NCBI RefSeq assembly: GCF_036370855.1
Contig: NC_088103.1
Coordinates: 35,009,904-35,073,903, forward strand
DNA: 64,000 bases
Reading direction: 5' to 3'
From: Dromaius novaehollandiae
Taxonomy: Eukaryota > Chordata > Aves > Casuariiformes > Dromaiidae
The notes beneath the pieces are model-generated. The model ran no database searches, was not told the origin of the DNA, and saw nothing but the letters and a program-made list of their open reading frames with translations. The translations under genes were made by a program, and so were the position numbers. This document shows, piece by piece, positions 47,426 to 60,174 of this stretch; positions within the stretch are counted from its first letter, which is position 1; each line of letters opens with the position of its first letter.

Positions 47426-49400
47426 ACTTTATAAGTGCCTTACAGCTCCAGTCCTATTACTCCTGCTTCAAAACGGCACACTTCCTTAGCTCACCACGCA
47501 ATACTTAACAGGGACAGATGAGAGCTATTGCTTTCCAGAACATGCCTAGGAAGCCCCACCCCAGATTAGATACATGGCCATAGGCCAGCAGTTGGACAAG
47601 GCCACTTGCCTGATAACTATTGTTTTGCCATTTGATTGAGAACATATTAGCCTTTGTAACATCTGCGAACATCCTGTCTCAGGCCTGTTTTAGTGCCAGC
47701 AGGGTCAGTCGCATGGTCTGCGTCAGACATCCTGCTCAGCAGGTCTGCTGCGGACATTTGGAAGCAATATTTTCTTCCCGAGGTCACCAGATCAGGTATT
47801 TCCATGGACATGTTGATGCTCATCCTGTGTACAGGACTAGGTAGACCTCCCTTCCCATACATAGGCAGACTAGGGGCGGATAAGCACATGAGCAGCACAG
47901 ACTTTGTTCAGGAGGCAGATGCTACCACGCAGTCCCAGGTCCAACAGAGCGGATACATTGCGGTCTCCAGGACACCCCACAGGAAGGACTTCCAAAGCTC
48001 CAGGCGAAGACTGATTTTGCCACTGTCACTCCAAGCAGATGAGTGTCTGATTTATTCTGGAAAGGACAGGGAGCTTCCCTCATGTCTTCCAGTCGTTCAC
48101 TGTCTTTTTCATTTGGAAGCTTTTCCTCATGCCTAGTCAAATCTTCCTTGCTGCAATTTGAACACCTAACTTGCCAGTGACCACTGTGGGTAAGAGTAGG
48201 ACAGACTGTTTTTCTTCCTCTTTGCAGTAGGACTTCAGTTATTTCCAGACCCTCCCTTCTGCTCCTGCCTCAGCCTTCTCTGCATACAGATCCATTTTTA
48301 AGATGTTCCCCAAAAAGCCCATGGTCTCTCTTCCCCCTGCCCCCAAGGCCTAGACAGAAGAAAAGGTTTTCTTATTGTGACATAAAAGGAGTTATTTGTC
48401 TTCTAGGGCTCTTTTCCAAAACCCAAAGAGATGTGGTACCTGTTAGATTTTCAGTTTCATCACTGAGTTGGAGGGCTTATCTGGATATTTCTAAGTCACC
48501 ATTTCTTGCACGCCACTGACAAGAACATGATTCTGGTCTCCCCTTCCTGCTCCAGAAGCTAGAAGCCACTGTCAAGGATGGGTGTAATAGCTGTTAAATA
48601 AGTGCAAAACCTGGTCATATGCCTGAATCACTCACTGTTTCTTGTTAAGGCTGGCACAAGAGGGGATGTACATGGAGACCATAAGACAAAGCTCTTAGTG
48701 TGGTGAGTATGCTTCTCAGCATCCTGAATGATGCTGTGCAATGCCTCGGGTCCCCCCTGCTCTGGCTAAGAAGGGTTTTTACAAACTGAAACATGCTGCT
48801 GGCTGTGAGGGAGGCATGAGGGGAGAGGTAGGAAGTCTGTGTATGTGGCTCCCACCCACATACTTAGCTGTTGTGGTAGGATCCCAGCCAGGAACAGCTT
48901 GGCTTTTCAAGCCAAATAAATTCTGCCTTTTAATTGTGAGGAGAACAATTGGAGTAGACTGAACTTTTGTGTTTTTAGGAGGAAAAAGAAAATCCCACCA
49001 AAAAAAAAAAAAGAGTTGGCTCACCAATCTCACCAGTTCCTATAACCAAATGGGACAGGTGCTAGGACGATAGCTGGTCATTCCCTTGTGTAACCTTTCA
49101 TCAGTGCTGATGGACACAGATGACAATAACCCCCCACTGCTTTACTGAAAGCCTGATAATATCAACTGCAATGTATGGAGCAATGTCACAGCACACATGC
49201 TCTCCGGCTCACACGGGGACCAGCTCTGACTGTTGCACTCTCAGGCACACAGCTTCTCCCTTTGCACATGTACGCAGCTGTGGCTCTTTGATCTGAAACA
49301 GACAGTCACCTCACAGAAAGGGAAGTAGGGGGGGAGGTAAGAATATAAAAAAGGGTTCGGTTGCCAAGATGCTTCTTTAAATCTACTCTCCTTCTCCCCA

Positions 49401-49440
49401 GTTAATTCTCAAAAGAGAATTAACTCAAAAGAGAATTAAC
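49401..49440. repeat. Perfect 10-base palindrome arms plus 16-base tandem duplication
   Basis: GTTAATTCTC-AAAA-GAGAATTAAC (49401-49424) is a perfect hairpin with a 4-base loop. The 16-mer TCAAAAGAGAATTAAC is then repeated exactly (49409-49424 and 49425-49440), adding a second right arm. Confidence 0.95.
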
Positions 49441-52400
49441 TTTCTCTTGGAGAAAAATCTAACCAGTGCAGTTAAATCAGCCAGTGGTTACTCTGTCTCT
49501 GCCCATCCTAAGGTTAATCAAAGCATATTCTCTGTATACCTGCCCATCCAGCTTAACTGTATATTGTACATCCATTGAAATGAATGCTTCAGTATTCAAA
49601 GGGTTGGAGGAAACGTCATTAGAAAGCTGGTTTCCCAGTAGGGATACACCATTCCAGCACATCTTGGAAAAGCATATGTGGATATTGGCATAGCTCAGAT
49701 GTGACCCGTAAAATGATTATGTTTTACATGTGAAACTACAAGATCTCATTTCAGCCATTAACAATGCGCATTTATGTATTACAGACAGTAGAAAGCCTTG
49801 AGTTGCCACATACTTCCATACTGAGATGCTGAACCAAAACACAGCAAAAAGAAATTGTCATTGTGGGCTGGGAATTTGATTGATTCGTAATCTTCTACTC
49901 CATCATAGTCTTGAATCAGTGACAAAGTAGCACAGCTATGTCAGGGGACCTGCAGGCCCATGTATCTAGTTAAACAGGGCTCAAAAACCTTGGATGGGAT
50001 CAGTGGTTTGTATGATACTGGACGATTGTTTTGATAACTAGTTACAGCTGTTGGTATTCAAGCAGTTAGGGAGGAGCAGTATTAAAAAGTTGGCTATTAT
50101 AGCAAAAACAGCACCACAAAAATGAAAAGCAATGCTTTATTCCATTGCCTGAAATCCTAGCTTTTATATAAAAAATGCTGTAGTTCCCCAGTAAAGCAAA
50201 AAACAGACTCTGAAAATGCTGCAGGGATGGGTAGAGGGTGTGGAGAGAGAGAGAACAAGAAAGTGCACTCCTAGGGCAATGTCCTGCTTCCTCTGCTGTC
50301 ACTAGGATAACTGCCCTTATCTTGGCAAAGTCACTCCACATTACACACAGCATCTACAGGAAGAACCAGGCTCTCTTATTTCACTACCTGATGACTCTAC
50401 AAATGAACAGAAGAAATAACATGAATGCTTTCAGAAGCAGTAAGCCCATTCTTGGCTTACTAGTCATAAACCTAAAAACTGCCAAGAGACACATGCACGC
50501 ACAAATATGTTGGCTGCAGAGTACTGCTGGCTAACCCTGGTTTTTAAAAGTAGTTTGAATCGATACAAGCCAGAGGAGAAAAAAAAAGCCATACAAGTAA
50601 ACAAACTATCCCACTTCCATACAATATTTCCATGAAGCTCATTCTTTTAGTATTGGAGGCATTTTCACTCTAGGGTGTGACTCAGAAACCAGCCTATTGC
50701 TACATGCACCCATGAGGTATATAATAATTTTCATGTGTTCTTTGCTCAATCCCAACAAAAGAAGCCATCGTTAAGCTCTTCCTTTCCCTGAACAGTTTGT
50801 AAATTGAATGCTGGGAAAGAACAGCTCTGAAAAAACTTTCACGGGATAAAATTGATGCAATATTCACTGTTGTAGCAAAAGTACTGAACACACATGTGAC
50901 GGCTGTGAAGCCACGTGGTTTTCATTTGGGACATGTGTGTGGGGAACACAAATGCATGCTTCCTTTAAAACATACGCACAACAAAGGAAGGCTTTGTTTG
51001 AGAGCCAAGGGACAGCCTCTTTGCCACACTTGAAGGCTAATTTACAGCGCAATGGGAACTGTGAGTCATAGCTGTGGGGCCCCTGCTCATGGGCACAAAA
51101 ATCCCCTTTGCTAGAGCAGTCAAAGAGCTTAGCTTAGAAGCAATGACAGCTTAAAGCTCCATGTGGCCGTCTGAAAGCTTCTAGTATAGCAGCAAATGCA
51201 AGGCTGAGCTAAGAACATGTCCTGGACGACTTATGATGCAGACATACCCCTCTCAGTCAACACTTCCTCCCACAACTCCTTCTGCATTCAAATTTGCAAC
51301 CGGCGCTCATTCCAAGTGTGAAGTACCTATAGCTCAACAAGAAAGTTGGATGGACTTCAGCCACGGCCTTCAGACTGCCTTCCACTTTGGCTGCAGAAGA
51401 GGGTGGCCTTGATACTTAGACTGAGCATAACCAACTCTCTAGGTAGGCCTGCAGTAAAGCCCTACATCCTTAAATCATCTACAGTGCCAGATAATTTATG
51501 TCACCATGTGTTGCAGAGATTTGCAGCTGGGGTGAATACCCATATTATTGTCTTCTCATGCCTGGGGAAGGCTTGCTGATTGATTTCAGCTACCCAGAAA
51601 GTAGAGACCTAGCTCATCCTTGCCCCTACCAGCCTTTGCAAAGGGATAAATGTCTTTAATTGTTATGAATGTATTGCAAACTGCAGCTTCAGATGTAGTT
51701 GTACTGCAGAAAATTCCAGTGAAGTCACCTGAAACCGGTGGCAGTCAAGAGTTAGTGATTTGGGAGGTAAACATTTGCTCTACAAAACAATAAATATATA
51801 TTTGGATGCAGATACATACACAAATATAAACCCCTCTGGTAAGCACTATATTGTAAACATTAAGTTTCACAGGAGGCTTGAGAACATCTCCTTAGCTCCA
51901 TCTCTGGTCTATATTAACATTTGACAGGAACATAAAAACTAGCTCTCAAGAAGCAACACAGTCTCTCTCACCGCCTACAGGCAGGGCCTATGCTGCCTGG
52001 ATGGTTTCTGGCAAATTTTTGTCTACTTTGTTCTGAAAAGCTTTCAGCAAAACGCCATCTCTGCTTCACAACACAGTCTAGACTAGTGCTTAGCTGCCTT
52101 TCCCTGTAGGAATTTCTCCTAATCACTGCATGTGCTTTTTCCGAAGAGAGGTATAAACCCTGATGAGGTTCTGGCACATACGCATGGCATTTTTTCTTAG
52201 GGAGCTGCTTCCTTCCCTACAGGCAGTGTGGGAACTTTTTGCTCCCACTCCTCATCAGGTACTCGCCAAGCACCACCAAATCTTCTGCGATTCTGAAGAA
52301 CTGAAAGCAACGGTCTCTGGCCAGGAGGGGCTGATTGTCACTGTTTTCATTTGCTTTTGTCTACAAACTGTATATTTTCAAGCGATGGCACCACCATCCC

Positions 52401-53022
52401 GTAGGGCAACCCAGGGAAAGATGCAGCTGGTTACACAGCTCGTTCAGCTAACGTCTTACAGCTAGCACATGTCACTTCGTTTGGGTGCAAGAACCTTCTC
52501 TACGTGCTCTACACCATAGTTTTGAAAGGGAAAGAACAGTATGCTTTTATTTGCCAGGCAACTGAAATAACCATATGAATCAGAGACTGTGCCTAATCGG
52601 GCTTAAATTCTGAAATGGTTGGCTTCTGTGGCCCTCAACCTTGCCAAATGAAGTTGGTTTTTCCAAGCCACATGCATTGCAGTGGGGCGCATCAGATGGT
52701 TACACTGTATATGCTGAAAAAGCACCTCTGCCCTGAGGCAAATATCAATGATACAAATAATGTGCTGGATCAGCCAGAAAAACCTGCCTCTAGAAGAGGG
52801 ATAATAACGAAAGATGGTGGGTGAAAGACAGAGTGCCTCATCTACACATAGGAGGATGGCAAGGGGCCAGCTCTCACAGCTTTGATCTGGGCAGGTTAGA
52901 AGAGCATGCCAGGGAGTGCTTTGGAGCAGAGCTTTGCTAGAGCAGAGCAGCCATTTGAACCAACTGGGAGGGGAAGAAGGGGACAGACACCACACAGCAC
53001 AGGAGCAGATCCAGAATAAATA

Positions 53023-53058
53023 CCCCCCCCCAAAAAAAAAAGAAAAAAAAAGAAAAAC
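53023..53058. repeat. C9 and A-rich low-complexity tract
   Basis: Nine C at 53023-53031 followed by A-runs broken by single G. No LINE or SINE body is recognised on either side, so it is called simple low-complexity sequence. Confidence 0.9.
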
Positions 53059-55254
53059 CACATGAAATACATGAAAGAGCAGGTACTCAGAGCTGCAGGA
53101 AGACATTCTAGCAACCAGGAGTGCTGCTCTGCCAGCTCCCTCTACCACCAGCTCCATTTCTTCCCTCTCTACCACCACTACCCACGAGCCTGCTGTCATG
53201 CACTTGTGGTGCAGCATTGCCAAAGGTCTGGGGTTCACCAGACAGCTCTGCTTTCAGTGGGTTTCCCAGGGTTTCTGGTACAAACTTAATCCGGACCATT
53301 AAAACCCTACACATTGCTGACTTGTAAAAGCTGCTATTCTGGCAGAGCTCTTGCCTCTGCTGTCACCCCTTACTAGTCCAGGCACTTCCAGGAGTCAGAT
53401 CTCCCCGACATCTGGAAAAGGGGGGTCTAGTGCTCTCTCGGTCTGGGTAAGATACCTTTGGCAAGGTCTCCTGCATGACGGTAAATGCAGCAGCAGCTGC
53501 AGTCAGCAAAGCTTAGACCTGTTTGTTCCACCCTCTTCTGTGCTCACCCCCAATGGTACCACACAGAGCAATTCTAGACTGAACGCCAGAACAGGGAAGC
53601 TTTTAACCTCAAACTTCCAAACTGAAGCCATTTCCAAATTAAACCTTCTCAGTATTGCTACATGGGGTGGGCTTCGCAAGTGCTGTCTGACCCTTTGCTG
53701 CCAGGAACAACACAAAGGTTACTAATACATGAACCATGCCACTTGCCTTCCGGCATTTCTGCTGCAAGGCTCAAGATCTCCTAGTGAGAGCCCTTGGAGA
53801 GGCTTTCCAAATCATGGAAAGGCGAATGATCGCTGGAGCACTTACCTGCTACAGCACTTCACAGGTACTCATTAAACGTCACATTACTATTATCCGTGTG
53901 ATGCAGAGAAGACTAAATTCAGTCACCCACCACTGAAGTACAGCCAGGAAGTCTGCAAAACACAAAGAGAAGGAGTGAGGAAGTTCAGGCAGAAGATGAG
54001 TGCATAATGCAGTTATCTAAATTAGGGATTGATTAAAATAGAGATTAAATCACTCCCTTACTTAATAAAATGATCACAGAAACTCAAGAGGCCAGAAAAA
54101 AATGTCTTTGAAGTGATCATGGAAGAGTTAAAACAGCTTCTCTCGTGAGAAAATGTGCAAGTCACACCACAGGTCTGTCAGCATAGCAGAGAGATCAACA
54201 AATGAGGAACTCCCTCCTCAGACTCCATCCTCAGCCACCAGCCCTCTCTCTTAAAAATAGATTAGGGCCAAATTAGCAGCAGTGTATGTGTAAGGGCTGG
54301 GACGGTTGTCTGGGATTACCTTGCCTCAGGGAGGGTGTCTAGCTGCTCGAAGGAGCTCACAAGGTAGAAATGCTTGCTAGGGGAGCTTGGTTTAGAGAGC
54401 TAATGAGAGAAACAGAAAACACAGGAGAAGAGGCAGGAAATAAGTCTAAAGGCATAAGGGGAGATGTGAAATGCAGAACCAAAAAAGATAAACTACCTAT
54501 TTTAGAAGGGAAGTGAACTTAAGAAATACTAGATGAAACAGGAAACAACGTTAATTCCTCTGAACAGAAGTTGATTGGCCAGATAAATTAGTTGTGTGCA
54601 GATAAACAAAACAGTTACACAGCTATGCACAGTGGGTTGCAGAAGAGGAGTCTACCACCCTCAGAGCTAGCTGTGATCACAGTGACTTCAAACCCTCCTA
54701 CAGTCTTGATCCAAAGCCTAAAGAAATCAGGAATAGCCCTTCTGCAGGCTGAGATCAACTTTGTAGCAGGGTCCTTTGAGGACTCGGTATTAGGTCAATG
54801 TGTCCTTGTTCTCCTGTCTGCCTTCATGGGAATCAAGATCACTTCAATTTGGCAGCCCTTGGGGAGGCGATTGATCAAACCTCCCTCCTCCCACATACCT
54901 GCTCTGACCAGACAGCACATGCAGTCTCACTTCACCATTTCCTTCTTCAGCTGTGAGGCTAAATTGACAAATTGGCCCAAATAGGAGATCTCTGCCCTGA
55001 TCTTCTAGTGCCTTGGGAGCAGCATGTCACTATAAGAAGCAGCACAGGCAGCCACTCATGGAGCATGGGAGCAATGCACCCCAATCCCAGAAAGGCTGGA
55101 TCCATGCTGTAGTACCCCAGTGGATGTCTGTCAGCCCTCAGGGTCTGCAAAGACTGGCCCTGTGGTGGCTCAAGGCCAGTAAGTTACAGCAGACACTTCT
55201 GGTCAGAGGAAAGGAGCTGAAGAAGAGCTGAGCTGTCATACAGGGAGAAGAGCA

Positions 55255-55936
55255 GGGAACTTGTGCTAAGGGGCCTTGTCCTGGTGGACAAGTTGACCAT
55301 GAGCCAGCAATGTGCCCTTGTGGCCAAGAAGGCCAAGTGATATGCTGGGTTGCATTAGGAAGAGCACTGCCAGCAGGTTGAGGGAGGTGATCCTCTCCCT
55401 CTAATCAGCCCTGGTGAGGCCGCATCTGGAGTACTGTGTCCAGTTCTGGGCTCCCCAATACAAGAGAGACATGGAGCTACTAGAGAGAGTCCAGTGGAGG
55501 GCTACTAAGATGATGAAGGGACTGGAGCATCTCTCTTATGAGGAAAGGCTGAGATTGCTGGGACTCTTCAGCCTGGAGAAGAGAAGACAGAGGGGATCTT
55601 ATCAATGTGTTTAAGTATCTGAAGGGAGAATGTAAAGAGGATGGGGCTGGACTCTTTTCAGTGGTGCCCAGTGACAGGATGAGAGGCAACGGGCACAAAC
55701 TGAAACACAGGAACTTCTGTCTAAACATGAGGAGGAACTTCTTTACTGTGAGGGTGACAGAGCACTGGAACAGGTTGCCCAGAGAGGTGGTGGAGTCTCC
55801 TCCTCTGGAGATATTCAAAACCCACCTGGATGCAATCCTGTGCAATGGGCTCTAGGTGACCCTGCTTGAGCAGAAGGTCTCTACTGGATGATCTGCAGAG
55901 GTCACTTCCAACCTCAGCCATTCTGTGATTCTGTGT
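55255..55936 (+). mobile_element. CR1 LINE fragment with decayed ORF2 C-terminus
   Basis: About 680 bases of chicken-repeat-1, in order: GTTGACCATGAGCCAGCAAT, GTGAGGCCGCATCTGGAGTA, GGAAAGGCTGAGATTGCTGG, TTCAGTGGTGCCCAGTGACA, then the 3' UTR and terminal ATTCTGTGATTCTGTG. The ORF2 end can be read in two frames (55414-55614, then 55607-55855) because base loss near 55590-55600 shifts the frame. The element is 5'-truncated and inactive. It lies inside the ITPRIP intron, antisense to the gene. Confidence 0.95.
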
Positions 55937-57842
55937 TCTCACTTGTTAAAATAATTTTTAAATCTCAGCAGTGCAGCCAGGGTCTCCCTCTATTACTATT
56001 TCTTTATGGATGTGGAAGAGATCCCAACTGGAACAGTGGAGGATGGTTTAAGGTCCCAGTTGATAGAGGGTCTACCTGCTCTGCATCCTCACATGCCGGC
56101 AAAAAACAGCTCCTCCGCACTCAGAGGCAGTCCAAGGCATATGGCACAGATTTTGGGTTGGGTCAGCCCTATATGACAGCCTTTTCTCCACGCCAGAAAT
56201 CAAACATGCCCTTGCTCCAACAAAGCTCAGCAGCTACTTTGGTCTTCAGGACACGGCAATAGGACCTGTTTGTTTTGCCAAACCACTGGCCAGAAGAACG
56301 CAGCTCTGAGGCAGACTTGTGTTTAGCACAGCAAGGATGGCTCGGTCAACTTAGAGTTGTCCATGTGTGCATGGAAACCAAAACACTCGGGGCAGGGCGG
56401 GGGGCAGAAGGCTTCCCAGCTGCACCCCTGGACTAGCTTTCCTTCTAATCTTGGCTACCTGCCTCCCTTCCTATTTCCTGTGCTGACGAGTGAATGGGCA
56501 GAAGGCTTTGCTTACACAGCTGAGCCAACATCCCTGCTAAACGTGGAATTCATGGCCTTGCGCGCAGCAATGCCACCCAGCACGCGCCCTGGCCGCTCTC
56601 CCTCCCTCTCTCCAGCCTGAAGACCACAGCCTCTAACTCTCTGTACCACCCGCTAATTAAATGTTCTGATGGAAAGTATGCTGTCTGGCAGCAAACTCCC
56701 TGCTTCCCAGTGTAAATGGATTATAATGACACATAGGAGAGAAAGAGCTGGCCCGTCCAACAGTCTGTTTTAAAGGGGATCTGGAGGAACAACCCAGCAG
56801 CCTTTCCTCAGATCCCTCCGACACTGCACCATTGCTACGGACAATTCTACAGAGCTGAGAGCGCAGGAGTACAGTATGTTGCTGGGACACTCATTCAGAT
56901 TCCTAACGGATTTCAGGTGGATCAGTGTTCCCCAGAACAACTGCTTCTTAATGTTCTCCTTGTTGATGGAGGCTGAATTTTATGCCTATGTTTTGCCAGG
57001 AGTGTTGTTTTAGAGGGGATGCAGGTGTGTCAGGAGAGGGCAGTAGAAACCGGAAAAAATAAACCACCCCTTTTGCTGGTGCACTCGTTGCACTCAGGGA
57101 ACTGATTTAAGTTATCAGCTAAATAATTAGTGAGCTATGACATAATCCAATAAGCGTGTTTCCTGCTATTGCTCTAGTTGCAAAAATTTATTTATAGGCA
57201 AGCTCCAAGATACTAAAATAACAGTCAGAAGGTAGGCAATTGAAAAACCCAGAGCTGCTGTAATGAAAACCATAAAGTTTTTCCTTAAAAAACAAACTCA
57301 TAAATTAGTTAGATTAGCTGACTGAACACTAGCGTTACATTTCTGTAGGTCAGATTTCTTCCCTCTGTTACTCATTGCCATGTAACTACGGTTGCAAGCG
57401 CAGACATACCTCAGAGACCTCAGCGTTACAAAGGCACCCAGGAGCTCTTACTGCCATGGAGAGAATCAGCAGAACCTGACATGGGACCGTAACACGCAGT
57501 TTCGCTGGTCCTAATTGTCAGAGGGCCCCAAACAATCACTCAGGAAGAGCAAACTACTTCAGTCTGCGACCAGGGCAACTTAGTCTGACCTGGATGAAGC
57601 CAAGGCTGATCTTAACATATTGTAATGCTCGAAGCAACAAAAAGACAGAGACAGTTAGGTGGGGAGAAGCAACCGCTTGAGCTGTTGTTAAACAGGTAGA
57701 ACTTCTTCAGTGTGCACAGGTTGATTCCTCCTTACAGAAACCACTGCTGAAAACACAAACCACTAGGTTTTGCACACCCTGTTCACTCAAAAAAAATGTG
57801 ATCTGCTGGCTAGGAGCCAAGAACCCCGCAGGGCTGACCCCA

Positions 57843-57900
57843 GAACTGATTCCAGCTCTCTGACCTTTCACAAATCAATTCACCTCTCTGCACATCTGTG
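57843..57900 (+). repeat. MIR-like ancient SINE fragment
   Basis: CCAGCTCTCTGACCTTTCAC, then AATTCACCTCTCTGCACATC followed by TGT, parallels the MIR block GTGTGACCTTGGGCAAGTCA / CTTAACCTCTCTGTGCCTCA. Short and diverged. Confidence 0.4.
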
Positions 57901-58229
57901 GCAATCACACTCAATACATGTATTTCCCATGTGGGAGCAGCGTGAAGTGTCTATTGTGCTGAAAATGAGGTTTAAGTTTCTATTTCTATAGTTAATTTTA
58001 AGTTTCTATTTCTGTTTCCAATGTCATGGTTTTCCTCAAGGACTGAAGAAACACCTCTCAAGTATGCTAAGAAAGAGTGGGACCAGTAGGTTTAAAAAGC
58101 AGAAGTCTATGAAGGTGGATAGAGTAACACTAGTCAGAGCCACAAAACCAGCAAAAAGTGGTGGCTCCTGGGACTCTATTCAGCGTGACTTGATGCTGCA
58201 GAGGTTCAAACGTGCTCCAGTCAGGGCGC

Positions 58230-59060
58230 TACAGACTGTCCTACTGCGGCTCCCAGGGCCGCTGGAAAACAGGCTGTTTTCTCCTCCTTGCACTCGGTTC
58301 CTGCCGGGCTGCCAGGACAGGAGAAGCTGAAAGATCTCTGCGGCCTGCAGGAACTTTGGCGGGCGCAGAGGTCTGCCTTAGGGGCGTGATCCTCCACGAT
58401 GCCTGAATACCCATCGAGTCTAGCTCCACATGCACGGCTAGGGCACAAAACGCGCATTAGCGGGCGGCTCTACCTCAGGGAAAGCACCGGAGAAGGGCCG
58501 CGCCAACACGACCTGTTGCAAAAACTCACCAGCAGCAGCCGCACCGACTCCCGCAGTTTTGCTCCCCAGCGAGCGGCAGCAGCCCCGGCACAGCCCTCCC
58601 ACCGCGGGCTGCGGCGGCAGCCAGCGCCCTTCCCGGCCCGGCCGCGCCGCGCCGCGCCCGCCCCGCGCCCCGCCGCTTACCGACGCCGCCCGCTCCGCTC
58701 CGCGGGGCCGGGGCCGCTGCCGGGAGCCCTGCCGGCCTCCTGCCCCGGCTGGGCGGCTCTGCCCGCGGCGCGGCGGCGGCTCTGCCCGCGGGGAAGTGCA
58801 GCCGAGCCCGCCCAGCCCGTCCGGAGCGGCTTGGGTTTCCTTTCTGCCTTTTTTTTTTTTTTTCCGATTGTTTTTTCCTCTTTCAGCCCCGCCGCGGCAG
58901 AGCGGCGGCCCGTCCCTCGGCAAGCGGCTTGTCTGAGCCTCCCCCGCTCCCCCGTTAGCTTCGCGGGCGGTTTTGCAGCGAGGGGCTCGAGGAAGGACAG
59001 CAAAGGCGGCCATTCCGCTCCTGGGAGGTATCCCGACCTCCGGGTGGTCCTGCCCGGGGC
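58230..59060. promoter_or_regulatory. ITPRIP: CpG island, probable ITPRIP promoter
   Basis: About 0.8 kb of very CpG-dense sequence, the only such block on the 5' side of ITPRIP in the window. The ITPRIP coding exon starts at a splice acceptor, so an upstream 5' UTR exon is required, and this is the natural site. It contains two good minus-strand donors. An open frame of 281 codons on the plus strand (58399-59244) is the usual artefact of stop-poor GC-rich DNA. Confidence 0.65.
58529..58900 (-). other. ITPRIP: Candidate ITPRIP 5' UTR exon with two possible donors
   Basis: Minus-strand donors are TCG|GTAAGC (exon end 58681) and CTG|GTGAGT (exon end 58530). Either could pair with the acceptor at 39054. 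The upstream limit is set only by the CpG island and is a guess. Confidence 0.4.
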
Positions 59061-59209
59061 CAGGAAAGCGGTTTACAGAGTTAACCTTGTTTCTGACTCT
59101 TACCAGATCAAACGAGCAGGAGATCCCAGGGACGCCGAGGCATTTTCCCTTTCAAAGCCGGCACAAGAGGGAACTGGTGAATCTGCCCAGCAACTTTCGA
59201 GGCAGAGAG

Positions 59210-59262
59210 GTGACATTAGTTTCATTTTACGGGTGGGGAATTGAGGCACAGCGTGACTTTAT
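59210..59262 (-). repeat. MIR-like ancient SINE fragment
   Basis: TTCATTTTACGGGTGGGGAA, then TTGAGGCACAGCG, matches the reverse-complement MIR core (CATTTTACAGATGGGGAAACTGAGGCACAGAG) with few differences. Confidence 0.55.
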
Positions 59263-60150
59263 CATTTTCCGGTGATAAAGAAAGGCCACAGTGATGGATT
59301 AAAATAAACTGGTTTCCAAAACTGCCCTCATTCAATGATTAAAATGCCTCTTCTTAAAACTCTATCCGAGAAATAAGTTTGCTAAACAACTGTCAGTTCC
59401 ACAAAGAAGCTTAAGGGAAACACATCTGAGGAACATCGTAGTAACACTGATCTGCCTTAGAGGAACCGTAACCCTTTACTGCACTCTTCCTGTTTTCGCA
59501 GCATTGTGGCAACTGTCATACGTTTAACACTGGTATGGCCCGTTGCACATTCTCCACTGCTGCTGTTTCCGTGTTTTAAGCTCAGGTGGTAGATGTGCTA
59601 CAAAGCCAAAGGTCCAATGTTTGAATTTTGCACGTTAGGTTGCTCTAAGACTTTGCAATATCAAAAAGACACCAGGCAAATGGGGTGGCGTAGCTTTGCA
59701 CTAAAGCCATCTAGTCTGTAAGTGATAACCAGGACTGTTATTTTAGTCCGTCCTTTGAATTTCCTTAAGTGCTTATTGAACTAAGTAAGTTTCAATATTT
59801 TTCAAAAGGTTTATATTCATACATGTGTTTGTATGGATATTATTTCCTTAGTGTCTGAACCAAGTTTATTCAAGTTTATTGGCAACCCGGGTGTTAGTAC
59901 ACGCCTTTCTCATTACGCAGTAATCTACAAGAATAGTGTAGCAAGAGCAATACTGGAATCTCTCCACTTGTGTGCTGCAGGACTCGGTCTGTCTTAGCGC
60001 ATTATTTATCTCCCCAGGGAACTTCATAGCAGGAGAGAAACTAAATTCTCCTCCAGGACTGCAGATATCGGTAACCTAAGCTAAAAGAGAATAACCATTA
60101 AATGTCACGGGCATAAAGCCTAACAAGGTAGTAAGTTCTGATTCTGAACA

Positions 60151-60174
60151 AATATATATATATTTATATTTATT
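60151..60174. repeat. (AT)n-rich microsatellite
   Basis: AATATATATATATTTATATT and flanking TTTA form a short alternating A/T patch. Confidence 0.85.

Larger units (their letters stand above)
39054..58528 (-). other. ITPRIP: ITPRIP 5' UTR intron
   Basis: About 19.5 kb intron between the coding exon and the CpG island, with no recognised gene. It holds two MIR-like remnants (43675-43745, 47341-47425) plus one near 57843-57900, a CR1 fragment (55255-55936), a palindromic 16-base tandem (49401-49440), a C9/A-rich tract (53023-53058), and many short open frames. The longest, 211 codons at 52603-53238 on the minus strand, has low-complexity content and no recognisable domain. Confidence 0.65.

Noticed and set aside
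52603-53238. 211-codon minus-strand open frame in the ITPRIP intron
   Set aside because: It spans the A/C low-complexity tract, which translates to Phe/Gly runs. No recognisable domain.
58399-59244. 281-codon plus-strand open frame
   Set aside because: It lies mostly in the CpG island where stop codons are rare. The composition is Arg/Pro/Ala-rich with no domain or conserved pattern.
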